64,000 nucleotides of DNA. Origin: Bryoerythrophyllum caledonicum. Lineage: Eukaryota > Streptophyta > Bryopsida > Pottiales > Pottiaceae. Under the pieces are notes generated by a model. It was not told where the DNA came from. It ran no database searches and was given only the letters and a program-made list of their open reading frames with translations. Shown one piece after another: positions 30,131-40,833 of this stretch. Every line of letters begins with the position of its first letter. The first letter of the stretch is position 1. The stretch is from NCBI GenBank assembly GCA_963971425.1, contig OZ020520.1, positions 13,391,807-13,455,806 of the forward strand. The letters are read 5' to 3'. Both the position numbers and the translations under genes were made by a program.

Positions 30131-30196
30131 CAGCTTCGGTTTCTTCCCATAGCCCATCGACAACCGCTCCGACAGCAAGGACCCCACGCCAGAATC
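30131..30196 (-). pseudogene. Alpha-tubulin exon fragment
   Basis: Read on the minus strand, about 66 bases encode SGVGSLLSERLSMGYGKKPK, matching the alpha-tubulin segment [20 protein letters not shown] (15 of 20 residues). Beta- and gamma-tubulins differ here, so the source was an alpha gene. Matching stops abruptly on both sides. It sits in the leader region of the F-box gene in antisense orientation. It differs at many bases from the intact gene at 13.7 kb, so it is either old or from another paralogue. Confidence 0.7.
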
Positions 30197-30675
30197 CAAG
30201 CGGCGGCTCGGGTATGGCCGATCGGAATACTTGGCCTGCAGGATCAGATGGGAAGCAGATTCATGAACTCTGTATGCCGGCTTCCATCTCTCAAAGGCGC
30301 ATGAGATCCGTCCATTCGAATGTTGTGGGTGTTGCGAGGAGTCACAGGTACGCTGCGAACATCCTATGGATGGCATATCTCATTGGTTACTTGAAGTCTA
30401 GTCTTTTCTTCGTGGATGTCGGTTTTTAAGGTTGAATATTTAAATGTGTTTGGGGATATTGCAGTGTCCACTTAAGTAGCGAAGTTGAGGCTCTTCGCTG
30501 TCTTCTCTATGTGGCTTACCCCATTTCTTTGGTCGCCTCTTGGGGGCTGGGTGTCATTTTCCTTGTTTTATTAGTGCTTCTCACATTACAAGTCGATATT
30601 GTCACGTGCAGACAGCGGCACCAGCACCCCACTCGAAGGCTGGATGCACGTACTACTGGAGAGTCTTCCACAAGA

Positions 30676-32547
30676 ATGCCTTCTGGCTCAACATTGTGGG
30701 ATAGGAATAGTCCATCCACATCACGAGACCCCAATCGGGAAAGACATCTAGCGCATGAGGATGTGACACCCTTTTTGAACATTCCAGCCACAATGAGCTC
30801 AACTTTGAGCAGAAAGAACCCAAGTCCGGGTGCCCTCCGCAGGTTAAGTGATGAGCATGTAATTGATTCTTCAGGCATCCACAGAAGATTTTGGGCAGAG
30901 AAGAATGACATTAGGCAAAAGGATGGGCATAGCTCAGCATCTTTGTGGTCAATTGAGGCCAATACATCCTCGAACGTGACCACCGCAGCCACATCTTTGC
31001 CTTTTGATGTGTTGCAACGAATTGCGGGGTCCTTTTCATGGAACGACCTTTTGTCGGCCACTTTGACCTGCAAGACGTGGTGCAAGGGCCTTGAACCGCT
31101 TCGAGAAGGAATGCTCTTTTTACAGCGGGGTAAGAAGTTTAAACACGGCCATGGAGTCACGAAGAACCTAGACAAGGCTCTACAGTCCTTCACCAAGGGC
31201 GCTGTTCGTGGATGTGCTGCAGCTATGGTGGATGCAGGCTTGCTTCTTTGGGAAATGGTTGGTCTCTTATCCTGCTTGGTCCCGTGTTTTGTTCCACTTG
31301 TACATTGCTTGACCTTACTGGCTTAACGATTCCAGCTTATGTACTTGGTTGATTTTAAACGTCTCTACCTGTATCTAACAAAGGTCGCGTATTTTGAGCA
31401 CCTAGTCGAGTGCATTAACGACGAATTGCTGGTGTTTAATGTTTAGGGGAGGCGTGAGGAAGGCATCAAATGGTACAAGCAAGCTGCAGAGCTCAGACAT
31501 CCAGCCGGAATGTGCAACTTGGGTCTTGCTTACCTCCAAGGTTTTTTCTCTTCTCTACTCTCAGACGAGTTTCAATGGTAGTCAACGATGTTTACAAAAC
31601 GCCAACGTTTCGGTTACAAAAAACTTCCGTTTCCTGCACAGATTTCAGTAGACCAGAAGAGAAGTTGAAGTGGATTGAATCAGAGATCAAGACAGGTCGT
31701 GCAGGTGATGCTTACTTGCAAGGTTATTTTCTCTTCACTCTTCAGTTCACATGAGTTTCAACAGTACTAGAGCAGTTTTCATGAACATAAATACTTCACT
31801 CACAAAAAATCCCTCGCGTTTCATGACAGATTTCAGTCCGGCAGTAGAAGCGGTGAAGTGGCTCAAAATGGCAGCCAAGACCGGGCACGCTCGGGCTCAG
31901 TATAGCCTGGCCTTATGCCTGCAGCAGGGCAGGGGAATCGAATGCAATGTTCAGAAAGCAGTAAGTCATTTCTTAACCATTCCGTCGTAAAATGCTTCCT
32001 CATCTGCCTTGAAAGTTTCTAGTCTTCCATGAAAGCTGTGTAGAACCACTGCTATTACTACTAAACAAGGTAGTTTTATAATTTGTATCTCCAATCGCAG
32101 GCGTGGTGGTACCTTCAATCTGCAGAAGGGGGCAGCTCCCGGGGCATGTACAATACCGCTCTGTGCTTACGGTCCGGCGAAGGTGTAAATAGGAATTTAT
32201 TCGAGGCCAAGCGATGGATGCGTCGCGCTGCAATGGCTGGTCATGCCAAGGCCATGTTCGAGCATGGCCTCACCTTGTTTGCGGTATGTACAAGACTTGG
32301 AGGGCCTAATTTTAAGACCAATATAGCTTTTTATCTCTTCTTATGCAAGCCACTTAATGTTTGTGTATTTCAGGAAGGAGAAGGTGGGCCAGCGTTGGTT
32401 TTTCTGGAGCTGGCCATAAGAGCCGGCGAAACTGGAGCCACTCACATCCGAGATGCTTTGTTGGCGCAGCTGACTCCGCGACTCCGGGCTCATGCATTGC
32501 AATGTGCGGACAATTTCCAGAATGTGAACAGGTTCCACAGTAGGTAA
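30676..32547 (+). CDS. F-box protein with Sel1-like repeats (At1g70590 type)
   Basis: Six coding exons are supported: about 30676-31257, 31447-31540, 31642-31722, 31830-31960, 32101-32283 and 32374-32547, giving about 414 residues. The start is uncertain: ATG 30676 is the first in-frame Met here, but the frame stays open upstream to about 30466 through a hydrophobic stretch, so an extra 5' exon is possible. After a Ser-rich N-terminus comes an F-box (SLPFDVLQRIAGSFSWNDLL...LTCKTWCKGL), then the linker LREGMLFLQRGKKFKHGHGV, then Sel1-type helical repeats (KALQSFTKGAVRG, GIKWYKQAAEL, AVKWLKMAAKTGHARAQYSLAL, AKRWMRRAAMAGHAKAMFEHGL). Such proteins are expected to be SCF ubiquitin-ligase substrate adaptors. 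Order and wording follow Arabidopsis At1g70590 from memory. Exon 3 is an extra, duplicated 27-codon exon. Convergent with the gene at 33.1 kb. Confidence 0.88.
31528..31862 (+). repeat. Tandem duplication creating in-frame exon 3 of the F-box/Sel1 gene
   Basis: Two copies of a roughly 185-bp unit: end of exon 2, intron 2, start of exon 3; then end of exon 3, intron 3, start of exon 4. Matching pairs are GCTTACCTCCAAG|gtttttt and GCTTACTTGCAAG|gttatttt at the donors, 'gagtttcaatggtagt' and 'gagtttcaacagtact' inside the introns, and cacagATTTCAGT and gacagATTTCAGT at the acceptors. Exon 3 is 81 bp, phase 1 at both ends, so it can be included or skipped without a frameshift. Confidence 0.85.
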
Positions 32548-33110
32548 TTTCATATGTATCTATTTGAGTTTACGGTGGTGATTTTAACAGAGCTTCACTT
32601 TCTGGGAAGGAAGTGGGTACACAGATGTATAGATGTTTCTGGTTCAGATTTCGGAAAGCAAGAGGCCGTCCATTTGATTCGAGAGTTGTGCTTTGGCGGG
32701 AACTTAGACGAGAGCAGAACAGGCGCATGGATAAATGATAGAAGCAAATGATTGTATCTGAGTATTGGAGTAGAGTTTGTTGTTATAGAGATGAGAAATT
32801 GGGCCCTCCCGTAGAGGTATGGTAAATAACGAGTCTCTGATCGAGACCTGCCCATTCATGTACTTATCCTTGTTTACTTATTGATATGAATTTGCTTTTA
32901 CCTCGTCTGAGCGAGAAGGTACAGACTCTTCAGTGAAGTCAGTCTACTGCTGTTCTCTCTGTCACTCTGTCTGTCTGTCTGAGATCACACTAAGATCGCT
33001 ATTTACATCACATGTATACTAGAGTCGTCAACTCAGACTTCGTTTCTGCTAATCCATGCCAGTGTGCCTCGTCTTCTTATTGTTGTTATTGTTCTTCGAC
33101 ATCATCGTCT
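32548..33110. other. 3' region between convergent genes
   Basis: Carries the 3' untranslated regions of the F-box gene and of the minus-strand gene at 33.1 kb. A short CTGT microsatellite lies near 32955-32985. No gene is seen. Confidence 0.5.
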
Positions 33111-34125
33111 TCAGTTGTTGCCGCCCAGGGCCCTTGGTTTCTGCTCATTCGGCCCCGGGCCGTGTACAGGGTTGTCATCCCCGGGCAGCTTGGACTTCTG
33201 GCCTGTGAGCGACGGCATCATACGCACCGGCACGTCAATGTCCTCGTCCAAGTGGCGGCCGAAGGGCGAGATCTTGTGCTCCGACGCCAGGTTCCGCAGC
33301 GGGCTATCCTCGGCGTACCGGCGCGACATCTTCATCACCCACTCCTTGTCGTGCACCTCCGGGAGCTCGTCGTTGCGCTTGGACTTGTCCAGGATCACGC
33401 CCGGGTTCACCACCAGCTCGCGGTACGCGGTCATGATCGCCAGGCCCACGCCGATGGCCACCATGCCTACCATTGGGTAGATGGGCAGCAACCATGGCTG
33501 CAGAAACCTGCAAAGATACCGTGAGTTTTAACCTCTCTTCTCATAATCAGCCTCAGATAGCTCTAAAAACAGCTTTGAAGAGGAAAGAAGTGACTAAGGA
33601 TTCTAGTTGAGTGGGATCAGCTTAAACGTTATCATGGTGAGGGATGAGGGGGCTTACTTGTTGTTTTTGGTGGCGAGGTTGCTTTGCTGGTGCATGAAGG
33701 AGCCCGTGCCCTTGTTGGAGCCGGGCGGTCTCTTTGCAGCGCCCAGCTGTTCAGCTTCCGCGGAACTCAGCTTCGTGGTGTCTGCATTCTCTTTGAGGAA
33801 CCTGGCGGGATGCGTGGTCACCTGCCGCTGCTGCTGTAATCTCGCCGCGGTCGACCGCAGATTGCGAACTCCCTGCAGGCGCCAAACAATCCCATCTCAG
33901 ACAACGGAAAACCGATGGCAAAAAATACAGATAACTTGTCAACCCCGATCATGAAAGTGAAGGATGCTGAAACGAGATACCCTAACAAAACCTAGTACGA
34001 AACTTACAGCCATGCCTGTTCTGCAGTTCATACGAAGCAGAGGTGGAATAGAGCACTCTTAGTTCCCAACAAGAGTATCAACACACCAAGTGTACTCAAT
34101 TGGCACTTACCCTGAGCGCCTGCAT
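33111..34125 (-). CDS. Small predicted mitochondrial single-pass membrane protein
   Basis: Three exons on the minus strand: 34125-34111 (MQALR, donor GTAAGT), 33872-33658, and 33507-33111, all in phase, giving 208 residues. The N-terminus MQALRGVRNLRSTAARLQQQ is Arg-rich without acidic residues, like a mitochondrial presequence. A linker rich in Lys, Gly and Asn follows, then one membrane segment (LPIYPMVGMVAIGVGLAIMTAY), then a charged tail with VNPGVILDKSKRNDELPEV. The short segment 'W-LPIYPMVG-VAIGVG' followed by 'NPGV...K.KR' recalls the B12D / NDUFA4-like fold of small inner-membrane proteins, but I do not recognise the gene with confidence. An alternative first exon is possible: ATG 34037 (MNCRTGMA, donor GTAAGT at about 34013) also joins exon 2 in phase. 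Confidence 0.7.
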
Positions 34126-34516
34126 CGTGAAACACCTTGTCAACCAGCTCCTACAACAACCAACCCCTTCACTGTCTGTATCTATCTACCGATCTGCTTC
34201 TGCTTCTGCTTCTCCTCTGCCGAAGGCTTTCCTAGTGAGCGAGATTCCCTGCAATGGACAAGACGAACATCAAGTTTACGGTTTCAAGGTACGTGAAGCT
34301 TTTGGTGTTATAATCTACGACTAATCCAGATATGGTTTGGGGATAACGAGTTTGGGTGCCAGTAGTGGTTGGTTTGCTTGGTGCATGGGTTCTGTTGGAA
34401 TGCCATTTGGCGGCGTTCTTGTGCCTCCGTGTGGCACCGTGGCATGCGCATGTGGCACCGGTGCCACGCTGGCATGGCCATTTACGTTTGTCACATTGTG
34501 CTGAGTCAGCCCCCTA

Positions 34517-34916
34517 AATAAGCTCACGCACATGTGTGCGGATGAGCCTGCGTTGGGCCCCAATGATTGGTGATGGGTCCCACTAAACATAAGGTAAATT
34601 TGGATAAAAATTTAAAGTGTTAATTGGTTGCCAGTGTAAACGCGTTGGGAACTCTTTGGGAACAGGGGAATGCTAGGGGAACACATTTGGGAACATGGTG
34701 GGGAACTTTGCGGAACGCCATGGGAACTCATCGAAAACGCAATGGGAACATTGTGGTAGTGATATGGTTAAAAAGGTAAATTAGAAGAGGGTAACCAAAT
34801 GGTTTGGTTAGGAACCATATTAGATTTTACCATGAAACTGGTGTGGGCATGGGGAGCCCAATCCGGATTTTTAAGGACCGTATTCAGGAGAGGAAGCCCC
34901 ATATGGTCGTCATGTG
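34517..34916 (+). repeat. 400-bp dispersed repeat, left copy
   Basis: Same orientation and nearly collinear with 39029-39429. Both begin aataagctcacgcacatg and end at gtcgtcatgtg, and contain several 'tgggaac' units at irregular spacing. The two copies bracket the peroxiredoxin gene. Non-coding. Confidence 0.9.
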
Positions 34917-36478
34917 CGTCTACTTAATGTTGGTGAGTTGATTATTATGAATTGTGGATCTGGTCAAATGTCGTTGACCGGTTCATGGTTTTATGTTGGA
35001 AAGAAGACTTTTAATGTTCCTTGTATGGAGGTTAAATGCACTTTTTGGTCGCCATGTGTCGGCTGCAAAGTTTTAGGATTCACAGTTTGAAAGTTAGTAC
35101 CACTCCTAGTCAAAAATGTAGATGGCGGGCAACCTAGGCACCGCTGTGAACCAATGAAACACAAGTGCGAAAGAAGGGTAGTACATAGGGGCATAAAGGG
35201 TAGAGCACCCCAAATCATGGGAGAAAAAAGTGCAAGGAAAGATCCCACGAAGTCCAAGAAGTAAAAGAAGATAAAAAGGAATGTCCTTGGCTTAAAGTCA
35301 AATCTTAGAAGACCCTGACTTCTACGGGTAGTAGGTGAATGACGTGGCCCTTTAATTCATGAAGGGTCCTCAATTTCAAGCCTTGCCCTCCCCTATAATA
35401 TTTGAATAATTCAATAAATTCATGAAAATTAGAGATTTAACTGCTTTCATAAATTTATTTTTCTAAGATTAATGGAAATAGAAATGTCACACATGAGCCG
35501 TTGTGATATTCAAATTTGAGAAATTTGATGCAACAAGAAATGTTTTACCACTATTGAACTCATGCTTTTATACCCGCTTTCACTAAAGTATTTATTTCCA
35601 CATTTTATACGCCTTGATTTGACTCCAAATTTTGCACACAATTAGCTAACACCATGTGGGTCATATTGGTAATGGTTCCAAACACACTTAAATGTAAATG
35701 TTACAAAATATGCTAAGTCAAATTGGGCAGACCCTGCCGGGCAAAGGGGGAAAAAACTATTTCTTGCACTTCAAACGCTATAATCTTCATATTCATGCGG
35801 TGGATTGCGATAAAAAAAAATAGGGCATATCTATATATAAGTCTCTTTTAAGATCATATGGTTAAAATTCCAAAATATCACTTGAAAATGTGAATATTGT
35901 ACCTCTTTTTGACAGTGGTAGTTTTGGACTAGTTTTTGAGGGAAATTGTCAAGGAACTTTAGGGGTTAAGAGAGGGGTATCTATTGAAACACTATGTAAC
36001 CATATAAAGAACTATTGGCAAATAGTGCAGCCACACTACCTATTTATTCATTGTGAGAAAATTTTACATAACAATTTTACCATGAACAAGTATTCACTCT
36101 TTTAGTAAAAGATGACAATTATCAATACCATTAGTACTTGACAAATTGTGTTAGGTCCAAATTAAACCTCTTTGTTAATGATTTGCATCACGGATCTACA
36201 TCTAATAAAAGCTTGATAAATAATCTCTTGATTGTGAAAAATTTCTAAAAATTAGTATTATTAAAAGGTTACTTTGGAACAACGACACGACAAAGGCCAA
36301 ATGTATCTAACAAGGTAAATTGATAATATACATAGATTTCTACATGTATCTATTTTGTTATATACATTTCTATTCCATTCTAAAGGATTATATTGTGTTC
36401 TTTAGATTTCTATTTCATTCATAGATTTCTACAGATTTCTATTCTGCTCTGTAGATTTCTATTTTCTTCATAGATTTT
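34917..36478. other. Repeat-derived stretch
   Basis: No gene. About 35740-35969 is another TTAA-ended family tail (it ends ctttaggggttaa and shares 'gctataatcttcatattcatg' style text with 23.39 kb and, reversed, 48.4-48.5 kb). From about 36330 to 36480 a degenerate minisatellite based on tagatttctattc leads into the peroxiredoxin tail duplication. Confidence 0.5.
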
Positions 36479-36552
36479 TCATACCGTTGCTCGTTGCTTG
36501 TTGAGTCACTCCTTTGAAGACTCGTCCTTCAAGTCTTGTAGAATTCTGTCGA
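36479..36552 (-). repeat. Duplicate of peroxiredoxin C-terminal coding segment
   Basis: On the minus strand this copy reads DRILQDLKDESSKE then a stop, against AERILQDLKEESSDQRADHR in the gene's last exon (36600-36673). Both are followed by the same taccgt and 'tagattt' text. It lies about 120 bp downstream of the gene's stop, so it is presumably 3' untranslated sequence. Confidence 0.8.
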
Positions 36553-36598
36553 AAAATGGTAGATGATAACATGCATACACTATTACATTCGTAGATTT

Positions 36599-38811
36599 CT
36601 ATACCGTCGCTCGTCGATGGTCTGCTCGCTGGTCCGAAGACTCCTCCTTTAAGTCTTGCAAGATTCTCTCGGCAGTGGAGACCTCCAAGGCTCCGCCGAC
36701 TTCAATATTGGCAATCGTCACCATGGTGTTGTCCACAAGCAGACAATAGCGCCGCGACCGCACGCCCATGCCACGTTCCACCAAGTCTAGCTCCAACCCG
36801 ATTTTCTTCGTCCACTCCGCCGACCCGTCGCACAAGAACTTGACATGTTTCTGCTCCGGGTAGGTCCTCTCCCACTCCTTCACCACAAACGGATCATTCA
36901 CTGCATGTGCCATTCCACTCCACGGATCTCATGCCGATGCTCTCAAGATTAGCTTACCTCGACGGCCACACCGCTAAATGTCAATTGCACCACCATGCAA
37001 ATAACGATAGGGAAATAAAGAAGAAAAGAGAAAGCATTGTTGATAAATTCAAAGATAAGTTGATTGTAAAATGGGCAGTTAATCTTTAGAATATACACAA
37101 AAATTAAAAAATACTAAACTATTAATTAAACTAATTTTTTTAATAAAAATAAACAATTTTTAAAATAAAAATAAACAATTTTTAAAATAAAAATAAACAA
37201 TTTTTAAAATAAAAATAAACAATTTTTAAAATAAAAATAAACAATTTTTAAAATAAAAATAAACAATTTTTTAAACAAATGGTTGAAATTCATGTTTACT
37301 GTTATGTAAATTTTAGGGTTTATGATTGTAGCATTAAATCAATGCTACAATGGAAGGCTGAAGCCAGGGTCAAATTCAACCAACACCTTACTGGCCGAAT
37401 CATCAACTTTAGGGAATGGCCAACCCTAAACCTCAAAGGTCGCATCGTTCTAAGCAGAAAAATCTCAACATTTTTCCCAGAGTTTAGGGTTTAGGGTTTT
37501 GAATTTTGTTTGTGGCGAATTACCTGTGACGCAGATGATTTCCTTGACTCCTCTGTCCATGATCTCCTGGGCGAGTTCCAGGAACCCGGGCACATGCTTC
37601 AAGCTGCCATGGGAAACATGCAATGAGTGAGTCATGATCTTGACTCATCGGCGGTGACAGATGCGGTTAGAGGGTGATTTGCATTGTGTGATGAGCGATG
37701 GTGGGAGAGGGGGTTCGTGTGTTGGGTGCCTGCCTGCAAGTGGGTGTGAAGGCGCCCGGCACGCCGAAGAACACCACCACCTTGTCCCGAATGAGGTCGT
37801 GGATGCAGTGCGCCTGCAGCTTGCCGTCGTCGTCCAGGTACGAGAGCTCGCCGTTGGGGATCTTGCCGCCCGGGCCTATGGGCTCAAACGGAGCTGAAGA
37901 GAGCAACCAAATAGCATTGCATCAGCTCTCAAAATCACACACAAACACATACACACACATACACACACACATATACACACACATACGCACACACATACAC
38001 ACACAAACAAGCACCAACATCAATGTTTCACACACACACAAGCACCAACATCAATGTTACACACACACACACAAGCACCAACATCAGTGTTTCACACACA
38101 CATAGGCGCGCACACACACGCACACACACACACAAGCACCAACATCACTGTTTCAAAATTAGGGTTTGAAAAATCAGGGTTAAGGATTTTAGATCAGGGT
38201 TTTAATACTACGATTTCAGGAGTAGGAATTCACAAAATTGGGATTTGAGAATTATGATTTTGGAACGAAGGTTTCATGTCTCGGATTTCCAGAACGGATC
38301 TTGGATTAGGGTTTCAGAATTTCGGTTTCCGGACTCCGTTTCCAGGACTAGGGTTTAGGATTTGAGAGAGAGGGAGGCACCCACCTTCTTGCACGACGCG
38401 GAGGTCCCACGTGCACATGGACATGAGAGGCGCGTCCGGGCCGAACTCCACGGGCTCCTCGCCATCCTTGAACGCCTCCACGCACACGACCGGCCTCAGC
38501 GCGTCCACCAGCTTCTTGTTGAAGCGCTCCACGGCGAAGCTGGCCCGCGTCCCCGGCGCGAATCGTTTGCACGCCTTGTCTGGACCCCAAACCTCTACAA
38601 ACTGCACACGCCCTCCCCTCCATCTCAACCCCTCACGCAAGCAACACCCTAAACCCCTCCACAAACTGCATCCTCCTCCCAAGCATGATGTGCAAACCAG
38701 GCTCAGGATAATAGAAGAAGAAGAAGAAGATGCACGTACAGGGAAGTTGTTTTTGTTATCGTCACAGTTGAGGGGCTTGAATTTTGGAGGTCCGGGGTCT
38801 GGGCAGGGCAT
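36599..38811 (-). CDS. Type II peroxiredoxin with an N-terminal extra domain
   Basis: Five exons on the minus strand: 38811-38740, 38601-38385, 37893-37734, 37603-37524 and 36900-36599, all in phase, giving 276 residues; typical type II enzymes have about 162. Residues about 98-260 are the peroxiredoxin: VVVFFGVPGAFTPTCS contains the peroxidatic Cys, then LKHVPGF, EIICVTVNDPFVVKEW, and VRSRRYCLLVDN. It would reduce peroxides using thiol donors such as glutaredoxin or thioredoxin. The usual resolving-Cys position of plant type II enzymes (about 25 residues on, in EIICFSVND) is kept as EIICVTVND. The first 97 residues (exons 1-2; FVEVWGPDKACKRFAPGTR, FNKKLVDALRPVVCVEAF) match no family I recognise and do not look like a transit peptide. 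Intron 3 appears to use a GC donor directly after the active-site Cys codon. Exon 1 is supported only by frame and splice sites. Confidence 0.85.
37131..37275. repeat. 22-bp AT-rich tandem repeat in peroxiredoxin intron 4
   Basis: Six or so copies of a 22-bp unit (caatttttaaaataaaaata plus aa), nearly identical, inside the 623-bp last intron of the peroxiredoxin gene. Confidence 0.9.
37928..38148. repeat. CA-rich microsatellite/minisatellite in peroxiredoxin intron 2
   Basis: Runs of ACAC interspersed with about four copies of a longer unit containing aagcaccaacatca and 'tgtttcacacac'. The remainder of the intron (38150-38370) is made of degenerate gggttt-type repeats. Confidence 0.9.
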
Positions 38812-39028
38812 TTTGGAGGTGTCACCGAGATTGCGAGGGTTGCTGTTCTCCACTGTTTTCCGAGATGCCGTGTGAGATCACGCACACGGTTCGACCGCTT
38901 CTTTTCTGGCTGTGTCTGTGGAGGTGGAAGCGGTTGGAGCTTGGCAGTTGAGTGTCCGGGCCTCGTGAAAGGGCGCCTATTGCCGTTCCTCAAGGACAGC
39001 ACCTATTGCCGCGCCCTTGTGACCTTTC

Positions 39029-39429
39029 AATAAGCTCACGCACATGAGCCTGCTTTGGGGTCCCAACGATTGGTGGTGGCCCCACTACAAAGGGTAACTT
39101 TGGATAAAATTTTAAAAGTATAAATTGGTTACGAGTGTAAACGCATTGGGAACTCTTTGGGAACGGGGGAAACGCATTGGGAACGCTAGGGGATACATTT
39201 GGGAACAGAGTGGGGAACTCTAGGGAACAACATGGGAACTCATCAAGAACGCAATGGGAACGTTGTGGTATTGATATGGTTTAAAAAGGCAAATCAGAAG
39301 AAGGCAACCAAATGGTTTGGTTAGGAACCATATCAGATTTTACCATAAAATTGGTGTGGGCATGAGGAGCCCAACCTAGACTTTTAGGGGCCATATTTAG
39401 GAGACGAAGCTTCATGTAGTCGTCATGTG
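39029..39429 (+). repeat. 400-bp dispersed repeat, right copy
   Basis: Collinear with 34517-34916 with scattered substitutions and a small insertion in the 'tgggaacg' region. Begins aataagctcacgcacatg and ends gtcgtcatgtg. No inverted termini or target duplication were recognised. Confidence 0.9.
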
Positions 39430-39999
39430 ATTCTTTTTAATAAGCAGCCGCACATGGAAGCCATATGACTGTCATTCAGCCCCCATTTGGCCTCGGGTTT
39501 CCGGGCTTGGGGCTTGGCTAACCAGATGGGGTGAGCGAGCCAAACTGAGGAGGAACCTTGGCCTGGGCCTCCAACCAAGGTAAGTTTTTCACTATTTGCA
39601 CTTTTGGTTTTTTTTACCTATGCTATTTTACTTTGTCGTCGCTTTTATCTTCTTAGCTATTCCTCTTAGAATACTCTATGAAATTCAAACACCAAATAAT
39701 CAACCATATTTACTCATTCACATATTAATTTAATGAAAAATACTTAGTGAATGGATTAAACTTTTTTTATTTCAATTATTAAAAAGTCACTAATTAAAAT
39801 TGATATATTACTTTCATTGACTAAGTAAAAAGTAGGCTATTTAAAAAATTGTTCAATTATTAACTACTCACTCTATATATCTCAATATAATAAATAGGTT
39901 TAGGAAAGACGTCATTCAAATTTTTTTCTGGTTGTGTTCAACTTGTAACAAAATCCTCAATTCATAAGCACCCCGTGAACGTTCGCCGCCACAAAATTG

Positions 40000-40833
40000 C
40001 TATGGTGATGGGGATGGGGATAGAGGCGGTACGGGTGATTGTTGTGGTGTTGGAATCCTATTCAACATTGCGTTAGTAATAACATTAATTAGATTATTAA
40101 CATGCGCATTGTTCTCCCGCGGGATCTCCCTCAAAATGCGCAACTGCTCCTTATGCAAGTCTATTAGAAGTTGTATATTTTCGGCTCTTGTGCGTGCATC
40201 GGTCTCTACAGCTTTTTGAAAAAATTCCAACATGTCGGTTGTGAATTGGCTGATGTTGGATGCGATTGTTTGATCACTTGCGGAACCAAGTCTCCTTCGC
40301 TTCTCGGTGCTCTGATTTACTTCTCCTGAAGTATGTGGGACATGTGCCGCTTGTGAACAAGGGGAGCCCTGGGCGCCGGAAGTGCCAGGTGTAGATGTCG
40401 CACGTGCTGACGGTGTCACACCTAGAGCGAGATTTTCATCGTCATCGCTGAAGTCCAGTGGTTCTAGCTGCTCACGGAGTGTGCCTTGATCAACACCATG
40501 TGGTAACCCCATACAACAACCGAAGTGATGCGGAGCTCGGAATTAGTCCAAAACTTTGCATATGACAATATATACGAAAGTATGAAGTGTGAAACAATAG
40601 AATTTAATACTTACCTTGCACTTTGGCACTACCACTCAATAAATCGTCGAACATCTCATAATATTCCCAAGTTGAAGGTGGAGCTCCACTTTGTTGTTGT
40701 TTGTCCTTTTGTTTTAGGTAGTCTGACTTCAGGGTCCCGAACTTCTCACAGCACTGGCCAAGTGTATGTTGAACCTCATCAGGGTATTCTGCATTTAGCT
40801 TCTCTACGTACTCTTTCTAGTGGGCCTCTGTAA
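40000..40833 (-). pseudogene. PIF/Harbinger ORF1-like (Myb/SANT-like) remnant
   Basis: On the minus strand 40833-40620 reads EYVEKLNAEYPDEVQ, then GQCCEKFGTLKSDYLKQKDK and PSTWEYYEMFDDLL, the third-helix region of the Myb/SANT-like DNA-binding protein that accompanies PIF/Harbinger transposases. A donor GTAAGT follows at about 40612. A second block, 40512-40000, encodes an acidic linker (LDFSDDDENLALGV) and a helical C-terminal part. The N-terminal half of the Myb domain is missing or unreadable upstream. It shares orientation with the transposase remnant. Confidence 0.75.
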
